From VYFG01 sp965204165 (GTDB taxonomy: Bacteria > Pseudomonadota > Gammaproteobacteria > Arenicellales > Poriferihabitantaceae): a stretch of DNA of 64,000 nucleotides. The position numbers and the translations under genes are program-made. The notes under the pieces were generated by a model. It was not told where the DNA came from, ran no database searches, and saw only the letters and a list, made by a program, of their open reading frames with translations. Below, one piece after another: positions 9,273 through 16,836 of the stretch; within the stretch, counting starts at the first letter, position 1; each line of letters starts with the position of its first letter. The DNA is taken from assembly GCA_965204165.1 (NCBI GenBank), contig OZ241969.1, forward strand, positions 1,116,001 through 1,180,000, given 5' to 3'.

Positions 9273-9388
9273 GCCTGCGCTGTTCCATGCCGCGGCCAGG
9301 TCAGGCTGCTTGGGCAGGGACGGAAGGAATTCGTGTCTGACCATTATCCGCAGGCGGATGCCTGCAGGCGCCTGAGTTTCCCGCGAAC

Positions 9389-9429
9389 TTGACCCATGTC
9401 AATCCGACCGGGTTCCGATCCGATATCTT
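9389..9429 (+). promoter_or_regulatory. Probable class II Crp/Fnr-type promoter
   Basis: A perfect inverted repeat TTGACCCATGTCAA lies at 9389-9402, matching the TTGAY-N4-RTCAA pattern bound by Fnr, Anr and FixK proteins. A possible -10 hexamer TATCTT sits at 9424-9429. Its centre is 31 bp from the centre of the repeat, the spacing expected for a class II activator site at about -41.5. The predicted start site near 9437 leaves a leader of about 175 nt before the hemerythrin gene. The rest of 9273-9614 shows only a GC-rich palindrome around 9351-9372. The Crp/Fnr regulator encoded at 10623-11354 is the obvious candidate to bind here; this is inferred. Confidence 0.55.
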
Positions 9430-9614
9430 TAACCACAGGCAGGTACCCGCCGGGAACCCGGCTTCATCGGTGGCCGGCAACCATGCGGGGACCGCGAACT
9501 GTCACGGCAACACCAGAAGGTGCCGGGCACCCAAACGGGATCATGAATGCACATACTGCTACAGGCCGGTCAGAGCATCCGGGTCACTTGCGGCGAGGCG
9601 GGTGAAGCAGGCTG

Positions 9615-10175
9615 ATGAATGTCTATATTCAGGAATTGAGGTCGGACCATCGGCGCCTGTCGAGACTCCTCAGGTACATCCAGGAGAATCTGCCCGGGGA
9701 GCGGGCCCGATGGCAACCGGACCGCATTCGGGCGATGCGGCAGTGCATCGAATACATCTGCTCCTATTCGGTGGTCGTGCACCACGACAAGGAGGATGTG
9801 CTGTTCCGGAGGCTGGCCGCTCGGGATGAATCGGCAAGGGTGTACATCGACGTGCTGACCGCGGAGCACCGGTTGCTGACGCACAATGCCGAACATCTCC
9901 GCCGGACCGTCAGGCTGGTGGAGGACGGGAAGACGGCCTACGGCAGAGTGCTGGGGAAATCCGCAAGGGCATTCATCAGTGCCAAGCTTCGGCACATGCG
10001 GCTGGAAGAGGATACGGTCTTTCCCCTGCTCGAGAACAGGCTGACACTGGAGGACTGGAAGAGCGTGATTTCGGACATGCCGCCGGAGCGGGACCCCCTG
10101 TCCGTTGATGATCGCAGTGAGGCCTATGCGCCCTTGCGAAGCCTGGTGATGGCACCTGCCGAGAGGGTGGGGTGA
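9615..10175 (+). CDS. Hemerythrin HHE domain protein
   Basis: A 186-residue four-helix protein with the histidine and acidic residues of the hemerythrin HHE family: H12 in SDHRRLSRLL, HHDKEDVLFRRL at residues 56-67, EHRLLTHNAEH near 84-94, and HMRLEEDTVFPLLE at 127-140. These would bind a non-heme di-iron centre that senses or handles oxygen, NO or iron in the cytosol. The alternating HHE helices give two half-repeats. The gene lies behind a predicted Fnr-type promoter and beside the DksA, Crp/Fnr and FixLJ genes, which supports a role in low-oxygen or nitrosative conditions. It converges on the DksA/TraR gene. Confidence 0.88.
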   Translation: MNVYIQELRSDHRRLSRLLRYIQENLPGERARWQPDRIRAMRQCIEYICSYSVVVHHDKEDVLFRRLAARDESARVYIDVLTAEHRLLTHNAEHLRRTVRLVEDGKTAYGRVLGKSARAFISAKLRHMRLEEDTVFPLLENRLTLEDWKSVISDMPPERDPLSVDDRSEAYAPLRSLVMAPAERVG

Positions 10176-10239
10176 CGGCCACCGGACATCTGGACTGCGG
10201 CTGGCCTGTACCGCCCAGTGAGCGGCGGCCACTCCCGCC

Positions 10240-10599
10240 CTAGACTTCCTCCCGCCTGGACTGGCAGGCCAGGCAGCGTTTCGCGATGGGGTTGGCCAGC
10301 AGGCGGGCGCCCCCGATGGATTCCCCGCAATCCACGCAGATGCCGAACTCGCCATTTTCCAGCCGCGCAAGCGCGCCGTTGACCAGGGACAGTTCGTAGA
10401 CAGCCCTGTCGGCCTGGGTGATCTCGATTCCGGATTCAACCACCTGGTTGGACTCGTCGCCCCGGTCCACGCCACCGCGCTCGATATGGCCTGTCCTGGC
10501 GACGGCGTCGCGGTGGCTGGTGGCACTGGCTTCCAGGGTCAGCCTCCTTGACAGCAGCTGATCACGGATTGCCGTGATATCCGCATCGGTCAGCTTCAT
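10240..10599 (-). CDS. DksA/TraR-family zinc-finger protein
   Basis: A 119-residue protein with an N-terminal helical region (about residues 5-80) and a C-terminal four-cysteine zinc finger, C88-C91 and C109-C112 (ICVDCGES and CLACQSR). DksA-type proteins enter the RNA polymerase secondary channel through an acidic coiled-coil tip. Here VDRGDES at residues 44-50 gives the DxxD pair, but the following alanine of classical DksA is replaced by serine. At 119 residues it is shorter than E. coli DksA (151). It starts 23 bp after the Crp/Fnr gene ends, in the same direction, so the two are probably cotranscribed. Confidence 0.9.
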   Translation of the reverse strand: MKLTDADITAIRDQLLSRRLTLEASATSHRDAVARTGHIERGGVDRGDESNQVVESGIEITQADRAVYELSLVNGALARLENGEFGICVDCGESIGGARLLANPIAKRCLACQSRREEV

Positions 10600-10622
10600 T
10601 GCCCCTGGTCCGGACCGGCCGG

Positions 10623-11354
10623 TCAGTTTTCGCGGTCGCCGCTGGCCAGTCGCCGGAGACGGTCGCGGTCCAGCAGGCGAAACCGGCGGTGTTTTTTCTC
10701 GAGCAGCCCCATTTCGCAGAAATGGGCCAATTCACGGCACACGGTTTCCATGGCCAGTCCGAGAAAGAGGGCGATGTCCCCCCTGGACATGGGCAGCGAG
10801 AATTCGAAGGGGGAAAGGCCCCGCCCGGCGAGACGGTCGGAATATTCCATCAGGAACCAGGCCAGCCGGCGGTCCGCCGTGCGCTGGGACAGCATCATGA
10901 TCAGGTCATTGTCCCGGTTCAGGGTCATTCCCAGGCGGCGGATCAGTTCCTGTCCGTCGAAATCGTGCCTGCCGTTCATCAGGCATTCAAAGGTAATCGG
11001 GGTCACGCTGGTAGTGTCCAGCGCCACCGCCATGGACGGGCTGATCCCGTCACCCAGCGCGTCCAGCCCGATGACATCACCGGGCACGTAGAATCCGATG
11101 ATCTGTTGTTCGCCGGATTCGGTAATCCGGTGGAGCTTCATGGCGCCTACATTGATCAGAAAAATCCCCTTGAGCTCGTCACCCATCCTGTAGAGGGTGT
11201 CCCCTGCGTGTAGAATGACCGCATTATCCTGGGGCCTGGTACCGAATCGCATGCTGGGGGAATACTGTCCCCGGGTGCGCGGCCCCCTGATTGCGGGTTG
11301 TTCTATTGCAGCAAGGCTCATTCTGGTTGCCCGGATTGTTCGTTGGTTATACAC
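10623..11354 (-). CDS. Crp/Fnr-family transcriptional regulator lacking Fe-S cysteines
   Basis: This 243-residue regulator has a cyclic-nucleotide-type beta-roll (about residues 25-140, with HAGDTLYRMGDELKGIFLI and FYVPGDVIGLDALGDG), a long dimer helix, and a C-terminal winged helix with SRGDIALFLGLAMETVCREL. The recognition helix keeps the Fnr-type glutamate and arginine (E-T-V-C-R) with cysteine in place of the usual serine, which fits TTGAC/T half-sites. The N-terminal cysteine cluster of oxygen-sensing Fnr is absent, so it cannot sense oxygen by a [4Fe-4S] cluster and resembles FixK or Dnr instead. It is divergent from fixL with 163 bp between the starts, the arrangement expected if FixJ controls it. 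Confidence 0.88.
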   Translation of the reverse strand: MYNQRTIRATRMSLAAIEQPAIRGPRTRGQYSPSMRFGTRPQDNAVILHAGDTLYRMGDELKGIFLINVGAMKLHRITESGEQQIIGFYVPGDVIGLDALGDGISPSMAVALDTTSVTPITFECLMNGRHDFDGQELIRRLGMTLNRDNDLIMMLSQRTADRRLAWFLMEYSDRLAGRGLSPFEFSLPMSRGDIALFLGLAMETVCRELAHFCEMGLLEKKHRRFRLLDRDRLRRLASGDREN

Positions 11355-11410
11355 CCTCTACTCTATTCCCTCGCGTCCGGATCATCCATGCGTACATGCT
11401 GAGGGGTCAT

Positions 11411-11426
11411 TGGGTACAAATACCCA
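11411..11426. promoter_or_regulatory. Perfect palindrome between crp/fnr-type and fixL genes
   Basis: TGGGTA and TACCCA form 6-bp arms around CAAA in the 163-bp divergent spacer, 57 bp upstream of the regulator start and 91 bp upstream of fixL. It is positioned to be an operator for either promoter. It does not match the Fnr pattern, and I do not recognise its binding protein. Confidence 0.35.
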
Positions 11427-11517
11427 TGCACGCGGCAAGGGGTCCCCGTCCGGACCGGCCTGGGGGGAGAACTGGAGGGAGGCCGGACAGGGGCTTCGAC
11501 GGTGATAGAATGCGGCG

Positions 11518-13077
11518 ATGCAGCCCGATGCGACCAGTGAATCCGGTGCCCACCTGGAACTGACCCCGTCCGGCTTCGCCGCGCTGATGGGCGCCGCTGC
11601 CGATGCGGTGGTGATCATCGACAGGCATGGCTCGATCCTGAATTTCAACCATGCGGCGGAACGCCTGTTCGGATACCGGACACAGGACGTGGTCGGTCGA
11701 AACGTAAGCCTGCTGATGACCGAACCGGACAGGAACAGCCATGACGGCTACCTGCGGCAGTACCTGAAAACCGGGCGCGCGAACATCATCGGTATCGGTC
11801 GCCGGGTCACGGCACGGCACGCCGACGGCAGGTGCATGCCGGTTGAGATCTCCGTGGGTGAATACAGCGATGCGGGCAGACTGTATTTCGTTGGCATTCT
11901 GCGTGATCTCAGCGAGCGCGAACGCTACGAGCGGGCGCTCAAGGAGAGCGAGGAGCGCCTGCGGGGGCGTGAGGAGGAACTCCAGGTCACCCTCAGAAGG
12001 GCGCCCATCGGCATCCTGTCAATCGATCCCGATGACCGGATACTCGATGCCAACCAGGCGGCCTGTGAACTGGTGGGATACGAGGAGGCGGAACTTCTGC
12101 GGATTCCCTACACGGCATTGCTGCATCCCGATGAGGTTGAAAACACGAAGCTGCATCGCATTCGACTCCTTGGGGGCGACAGGAAGACTTTCGTGGTGAA
12201 CAGCAGGTATCTGCACCGGGACGGCTCCGTTGTCCACGTTGTTCTCCACTGCGCGATCATATACGGCGCCGACGGGGAACCCGAACGGTTCATCGCCCAG
12301 CTGGTGGACCGGACGGACCAGGTCAGGGCGGAGCAGGAGGCGAATGAAGCACGGGAGCGGCTTGCCCAGGTGGACAGGGTCAGCACCATGGGGGAGATGG
12401 CTTCCGGCATTGCCCATGAAATCAACCAGCCCCTGTCGGCGATCAGTTCCTATGTCCAGGCCTGCCGGCGCAGGCTGGACTCCGATCATCCCGACATCCC
12501 GAGACTTCGCGAACTGCTGGCCAAGGCGGACGAGCAATCGCTACGGGCGGGCAAGATCGTGGAACGGATACGGGCGCTGATCCGGTCCCAGGACCGGCTG
12601 CGGGACCGGGCCAGGCTGGATGACATTGTCTCGGATTCCCTGCGCCTGGCGAGGACGGACGCCAACAGCCGTGATCTGGACCTGAGTATTTCCCGAGGCG
12701 ATCCCGGCCTCGAGGTGATCGTCGACAGTATCCAGGTGCAGCAGGTGATTCTCAACCTGATCAGGAATGCCATCGAAGCCACGGAAGCCAATCCGGGCCA
12801 CGGACCAACGATCGGGGTGGGATACGCCGCGGAACCGGGCAGGGATGCCGCCCGGGTCTGGGTTCGGGACGATGGTCCGGGCGTACCTCCGGATATCCGG
12901 GAGACGCTGTTCGATCCCTTCGTGACCACGAAATCCGCCGGGACCGGCATGGGGCTGTCCATCAGCAGGTCAATCGTCATTGCCCATGGCGGCAAGCTCT
13001 GGTACGAGCCGGCGGAACCCGGCACGCGTTTTCTTTTCACCATTCCCCTGGCCGTTTCCAGCAACGGGGATGACTGA
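11518..13077 (+). CDS. fixL: Heme-PAS oxygen sensor histidine kinase FixL
   Basis: The 519-residue kinase has two PAS domains (about residues 20-135 and 150-270), a HisKA dimerisation helix with the phosphoacceptor H300 in GIAHEINQPLSAISSY, and an HATPase core with LNLIRNAIEA, DDGPGVPPD and GTGMGLSIS. The first PAS domain carries the FixL heme signature: DRNSHDGYLRQY gives the proximal heme ligand H75 and IIGIGRR gives R95, equivalent to the distal arginine that switches on oxygen release. No membrane segment is seen, so it is a soluble oxygen sensor like the Bradyrhizobium protein. Its stop overlaps the fixJ start by 8 bp, so the pair is translationally coupled. Confidence 0.92.
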   Translation: MQPDATSESGAHLELTPSGFAALMGAAADAVVIIDRHGSILNFNHAAERLFGYRTQDVVGRNVSLLMTEPDRNSHDGYLRQYLKTGRANIIGIGRRVTARHADGRCMPVEISVGEYSDAGRLYFVGILRDLSERERYERALKESEERLRGREEELQVTLRRAPIGILSIDPDDRILDANQAACELVGYEEAELLRIPYTALLHPDEVENTKLHRIRLLGGDRKTFVVNSRYLHRDGSVVHVVLHCAIIYGADGEPERFIAQLVDRTDQVRAEQEANEARERLAQVDRVSTMGEMASGIAHEINQPLSAISSYVQACRRRLDSDHPDIPRLRELLAKADEQSLRAGKIVERIRALIRSQDRLRDRARLDDIVSDSLRLARTDANSRDLDLSISRGDPGLEVIVDSIQVQQVILNLIRNAIEATEANPGHGPTIGVGYAAEPGRDAARVWVRDDGPGVPPDIRETLFDPFVTTKSAGTGMGLSISRSIVIAHGGKLWYEPAEPGTRFLFTIPLAVSSNGDD

Positions 13078-13687
13078 ATTTACGCCAACGGTCCACATCG
13101 TGGACGACGACGATGCGGTGCGTGACTCGCTGCTGGAACTGCTGGAATCCATCGGCACGACTGCCGTAGGCCATGATTCCGCGGAGGCGTTCCTGGCGAT
13201 GTACGACGCCGACATGTACGGCTGCCTGGTGCTGGATGTGCGCATGCCCGGAATGAGCGGCCTGGAGTTGCAGCAGAGGCTGCTCCAGATGGACGCACGC
13301 CTTCCCGTCATCTTCATTACCGGACACGGAGACATCCCCATGGCGGTGGAAGCCATGAAGCACGGCGCGGTGGAATTCATCCAGAAGCCGTTCCGCGATC
13401 AGGACCTGCTGGACTGCGTCCAGGGCGCGCTGAAGAAGGCCGCCAGGGAACAGCAGCGCCGCAGCCTCAGGGAGAAGGTGGACCGGGCCATGGAATCGCT
13501 GACCGCCCGGGAGCGGGAGATCCTGGGACATATCGCAGACGGGCAGACGAACAAGCGCGTGGCCCTGGAACTGGGGATCAGCCAGCGGACGGTGGAAAAG
13601 CACCGCGCCAGCATCCTGCGCAAGATGTCCGTGCGCTCGACGCCGGAACTCATCCGGCTGGTGGTGTCCGCGTCCGAGGAAGACTGA
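13070..13687 (+). CDS. fixJ: Two-component response regulator FixJ
   Basis: The 205-residue regulator has a receiver domain (VHIVDDDDAVRDSLLEL; phosphoacceptor aspartate in VLDVRMPGMSG; lysine in FIQKPF) and a LuxR-type helix-turn-helix near the C-terminus (LTAREREILGHIADGQTNK and ISQRTVEKHRASILRKM). ATG 13070 is chosen because MTEFTPTVHIVDD starts right at the receiver fold and overlaps the fixL stop; the longer open frame upstream runs inside fixL. Phosphorylated by FixL at low oxygen, it would activate a FixK-type regulator, here probably the Crp/Fnr gene upstream. Its stop codon abuts the stop of the convergent cytochrome gene with no spacer. Confidence 0.93.
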   Translation: MTEFTPTVHIVDDDDAVRDSLLELLESIGTTAVGHDSAEAFLAMYDADMYGCLVLDVRMPGMSGLELQQRLLQMDARLPVIFITGHGDIPMAVEAMKHGAVEFIQKPFRDQDLLDCVQGALKKAAREQQRRSLREKVDRAMESLTAREREILGHIADGQTNKRVALELGISQRTVEKHRASILRKMSVRSTPELIRLVVSASEED

Positions 13688-14164
13688 TCAGTTGCCGGCC
13701 GACTCGGCCCGGTTCATCTCCATCCAGTACTGGAAGAGGTCGTCCGGCCACAGGGAAGAAAACCAGACGATGATGGCGAACAGTTCGTCATCGCTCAGTA
13801 CATCCGTTCCCCATGCAGGCATGCTGCCTCCGATGTTCATGGTGCCCTGTCGAATCATGCGCGCGAGGACGTTCAGGGGGTGGTGCCACGTGTGGGCGGT
13901 CCCGTTCAGCGGGGGCGGCGGCAGCTTTCCCGAGGCATCCCGCTCCTGCCAGTCCGGTGTTATGCCTTCGGCGTTGGCGCCATGGCAGGCCGCACAATGG
14001 GAACGGAACAGGTCCCGGCCGGTGTCGAGCAGCGCCTGGTCGGTAATGCGCGCAGTGGCAAGGGCCGGGACCTGGGCGGACAGCAGCAGGCATATACCGG
14101 CCAGCAGCGACCGCCCGGCGCCGAACCGCCGGATGGCGGTTCCCCGGTTGCCGGCCGCGCTCAC
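13688..14164 (-). CDS. Monoheme class I cytochrome c, exported
   Basis: The 158-residue precursor has a signal peptide (RRFGAGRSLLAGICLLLSAQ, then VPALATA) and one heme site, C57-A-A-C60-H61, with a likely axial methionine at M115 in GGSMPAWGTD. It is a periplasmic electron carrier of the class I type. I choose GTG 14164 as start because it overlaps the TGA of the preceding 23-codon ORF (GTGA) and places the signal sequence correctly. ATG 14227 is also in frame but would read through that whole small ORF. As third gene behind copA and the small ORF it may serve copper-dependent respiration or copper resistance. Confidence 0.85.
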   Translation of the reverse strand: MSAAGNRGTAIRRFGAGRSLLAGICLLLSAQVPALATARITDQALLDTGRDLFRSHCAACHGANAEGITPDWQERDASGKLPPPPLNGTAHTWHHPLNVLARMIRQGTMNIGGSMPAWGTDVLSDDELFAIIVWFSSLWPDDLFQYWMEMNRAESAGN

Positions 14165-14232
14165 GGAGCCAGCCGAAACCACCAGACGATGGCGGCGATG
14201 AGCAGGATACCCAGAAGGTTGATCCATAACAT
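14161..14232 (-). CDS. 23-residue single-span membrane peptide between copA and cytochrome c
   Basis: An ATG at 14232 lies 3 bp after the copA stop and opens a 23-codon frame whose product begins MLWINLLG, continues through LLIAAIVWWF and ends in LAP. That is one transmembrane helix. Its TGA overlaps the GTG of the cytochrome gene, so the three genes form a chain of coupled starts. In FixI/CcoI clusters the next gene is the tiny membrane protein FixS/CcoS, and this peptide sits in the same place but does not have the CcoS sequence. It resembles instead the N-terminal anchor of small cupredoxin-like proteins found beside copper ATPases. The function is unknown; the arrangement is the main evidence. 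Confidence 0.55.
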   Translation of the reverse strand: MLWINLLGILLIAAIVWWFRLAP

Positions 14233-14235
14233 GAT

Positions 14236-16524
14236 TCAGGCGGACCGCGGGCGGTAAAGACGGAGCCTGCCGGCATTGCTGACTACCGTGAACGAGGACA
14301 ATGCCATGGCCGCACCCGCGATCACCGGGCTGAGCAGAATCCCGAAGAGCGGATACAGTACCCCGGCCGCGATGGGAATGCCGGCGGTGTTGTAGACAAA
14401 GGCGCCGAACAGGTTCTGGCGGATATTGCGCAGCGTGGCCCTGCTGATGGCAGTTGCATCGGCAAGCCCGTGCAGGGAGCCGTGAATCAGGGTGATGTCG
14501 GCACTCTCGATGGCGATGTCGGTACCGGTGCCGATGGCGAAACCGACATCGGCGCGGGCAAGTGCGGGGGCATCGTTAATGCCGTCGCCGGTCATGCCCA
14601 CCACTTCGCCGCGGTCCTGCAGCTCCCTGACCTTGGCCTCCTTGTCCTCGGGGAGCACCCCCGCGAAACAGTCATCGATGCCCACGGCAGCGGCCACGGC
14701 GCGGGCGGTCTGCATGTTGTCGCCGGTCATCATGATCACCCGGATGCCCGCATCCCCGAGGCGGCGGACCGCATCCGCGGAATCCTCCCGCAAGCGGTCG
14801 GCCACCGCGATGACCCCGAGCACGGCATCGCCGGCGGCAAGAAACACGGCAGTCTTGGCCTCTCCGGCGAGGGCGCGGCCGACATGCGCCAGTTCGCCGG
14901 TGCTCACACCCCTGTCCTCGAGGAGCCTGTCATTGCCGAACAGCAGCCGGGTCCCGTCCGCGGACACGCCTTCCAGGCCCTTGCCCGGGACCGCGTTGAA
15001 ATCCCTGATTTCCGTCCCGCGGATGCCCCGGGAGGTGGCGTAATCGGCAATGGCCGCGGCCAGGGGATGTTCGGAGCCCTGCTCAAGGCCGGCCGCCAGC
15101 GCCAGCACCTGCTCCCCGGTCGCTCCCTCGGCGGCCACGACATCCGTGACCTCCGGCTTTCCCCGGGTGATCGTGCCGGTCTTGTCCAGGATCATGGTGC
15201 TGATCCTGGAGGCGGTCTGCAGCGCTTCCCCGTTGCGGATCAGGATGCCGTGCTCCGCCGCCTTGCCGACGCCCACCATGACCGACATCGGTGTTGCCAG
15301 GCCGAGCGCACAGGGGCAGGCGATGATGAGGACCGTGGTGGCGCTGACCATGGCGAGCGCCAGGGCGGGCACGGGCCCGAAATTCAACCAGGCAAGGGCG
15401 GCCAGAACGGCGATGATCATGACGACGGGTACGAACCAGGCGGAAATGCGGTCCGCCATGCGGCCGATGGGGGGCTTGGAGTTCTGCGCCCGTCTCACCG
15501 ACTCGATGATTCGTGCCAGGGTGGTCTGCCGGCCGACGCGGGTGGCGCGGAGTATCAGTGTGCCAGTGCTGTTGATGGTTCCCGCGGCCAGCGGGTCCCC
15601 CGCCGCCTTTTCCGCCGGCATCGGTTCCCCGGTGAGCATGGATTCGTCCACCGCCCCGCGGCCCTCCCTGACCACGCCGTCCACGGGAATACGCTCTCCG
15701 GGCCGGATCCGGACCAGATCATCGGGGCGTACCTGGACGATGGGAATGTCGGTTTCAATGCCATCGCGGATGACCCTGGCAGTTCGAGGTTGCAGACCGA
15801 CCAGGCGGCGGATGGCCTGGGATGTCCTGCCCCGGGCACGGGCCTCGAGCGCCAGTCCGAGGCAGACCAGCCCGATGATCATCGTGGTAGCCTCGAAGTA
15901 GACATGGCGGGCCGCGGCGGGAACCATGTCCGGCCCGAGGACCACCACCATGGAATACAGCCATGCAGTGCCGGTACCAAGCGCGATTAGCGTGTCCATG
16001 TTGGCGGAGCGGTGCCGGAACGCCTTCCATGCGCCCAGGTAGAAATGCCGGCCGGGGAACGCCATGACGCCCAGGGTCAGCAACCCGACCGCCAGCCAGC
16101 CCAACTGCTGGTTCCGGGAATGCACGCCCATGTCGCCGCCGAGAACCCCGTACAGCATCATCGGCACGCCCACGCCAAGACTCAGCCAGGCATGGCGCAG
16201 CAGGCGGCGGTAATGGGCCCGGTCCGACTGTTCCTTCTCGTCGAGCCCGGACGTGTCGTCGGCTGCGATGGACTCCGCATCGTAACCGGCATCACGGATG
16301 GCATGGACCAGGGCGTCTGCCCGTACGTCACCGGTCACGCTGACGATTCTCTGGGCGAAATTCATCTCCGCCGCCTCCACCCCCGGAACCTGACGCAGGG
16401 CGGACTCGATCTTGGTGACGCAGCTCGCGCATCCCGCGCCCATGACGTTCAGATACCGAACCTGTTCCCGCGCCACCGAAGACACCGGGTATTCGGTCTG
16501 CAGATTCACGGCACCACGGTCCAT
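14236..16524 (-). CDS. copA: Copper-translocating P1B-type ATPase
   Basis: The 762-residue inner-membrane pump carries one N-terminal heavy-metal-associated domain with C32-A-S-C35 (GAGCASC in place of the usual GMTCxxC), paired N-terminal membrane helices, an actuator TGEP motif near residue 298, the membrane metal site C403-P-C405 (IIACPCALGLATP), the phosphorylation loop at D447 (DKTGTITRG) and the late TGDGINDAPAL hinge. The CPC site indicates Cu(I). It could be a detoxifying CopA or a FixI/CcoI-type pump feeding a cytochrome oxidase. The FixLJ neighbours favour the second, the sequence style favours the first, and no oxidase genes are in the window. It leads an operon with the 23-codon ORF and the cytochrome. 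Confidence 0.92.
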   Translation of the reverse strand: MDRGAVNLQTEYPVSSVAREQVRYLNVMGAGCASCVTKIESALRQVPGVEAAEMNFAQRIVSVTGDVRADALVHAIRDAGYDAESIAADDTSGLDEKEQSDRAHYRRLLRHAWLSLGVGVPMMLYGVLGGDMGVHSRNQQLGWLAVGLLTLGVMAFPGRHFYLGAWKAFRHRSANMDTLIALGTGTAWLYSMVVVLGPDMVPAAARHVYFEATTMIIGLVCLGLALEARARGRTSQAIRRLVGLQPRTARVIRDGIETDIPIVQVRPDDLVRIRPGERIPVDGVVREGRGAVDESMLTGEPMPAEKAAGDPLAAGTINSTGTLILRATRVGRQTTLARIIESVRRAQNSKPPIGRMADRISAWFVPVVMIIAVLAALAWLNFGPVPALALAMVSATTVLIIACPCALGLATPMSVMVGVGKAAEHGILIRNGEALQTASRISTMILDKTGTITRGKPEVTDVVAAEGATGEQVLALAAGLEQGSEHPLAAAIADYATSRGIRGTEIRDFNAVPGKGLEGVSADGTRLLFGNDRLLEDRGVSTGELAHVGRALAGEAKTAVFLAAGDAVLGVIAVADRLREDSADAVRRLGDAGIRVIMMTGDNMQTARAVAAAVGIDDCFAGVLPEDKEAKVRELQDRGEVVGMTGDGINDAPALARADVGFAIGTGTDIAIESADITLIHGSLHGLADATAISRATLRNIRQNLFGAFVYNTAGIPIAAGVLYPLFGILLSPVIAGAAMALSSFTVVSNAGRLRLYRPRSA

Positions 16525-16836
16525 GGCCCTGTTTTCCAGGCCGCCTTGCGGCGGCGCAGCATTCGGCCAGTGATACCCGGGGCTTGCCGCATGATAAACC
16601 CCGCGGCCGGCACCGGGTCAGGAGGGGCTGAAATCTGCATGGGACAACGGGGTGCGATAACGGAAATGTCGAAAAACCAAGGATAACATCGACCCCATCA
16701 GGTTAACACGGCCCGTTTTCCGTTCCGGAAGTGCCGGCATGCCGGCGGAACGGTACGGCCGGGACGGGCACGGGTATCGACAGCGCCGGGATGACTATGG
16801 AATGATCCGCCCCCTTCCCCGGTGACATTCCCGCCC
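16525..16836. other. Divergent spacer between copA and cobQ
   Basis: This stretch must hold both promoters. I see several GC-rich palindromes (for example GCCGGCATGCCGGC near 16733) but no copper-regulator dyad, Fnr-type box or cobalamin riboswitch core that I can identify. Confidence 0.4.

Noticed and set aside
9389..9829. A 146-codon plus-strand frame over the hemerythrin start
   Set aside because: It overlaps the hemerythrin gene in another frame, has no family match and begins inside the Fnr-type box.
14470..15990. A 506-codon plus-strand open frame opposite copA
   Set aside because: It is the antisense shadow of an unambiguous P-type ATPase with all catalytic motifs.
16700..16836. Cobalamin riboswitch before cobQ
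   Set aside because: No B12-box-like core or matching helices were found; only ordinary GC-rich palindromes.
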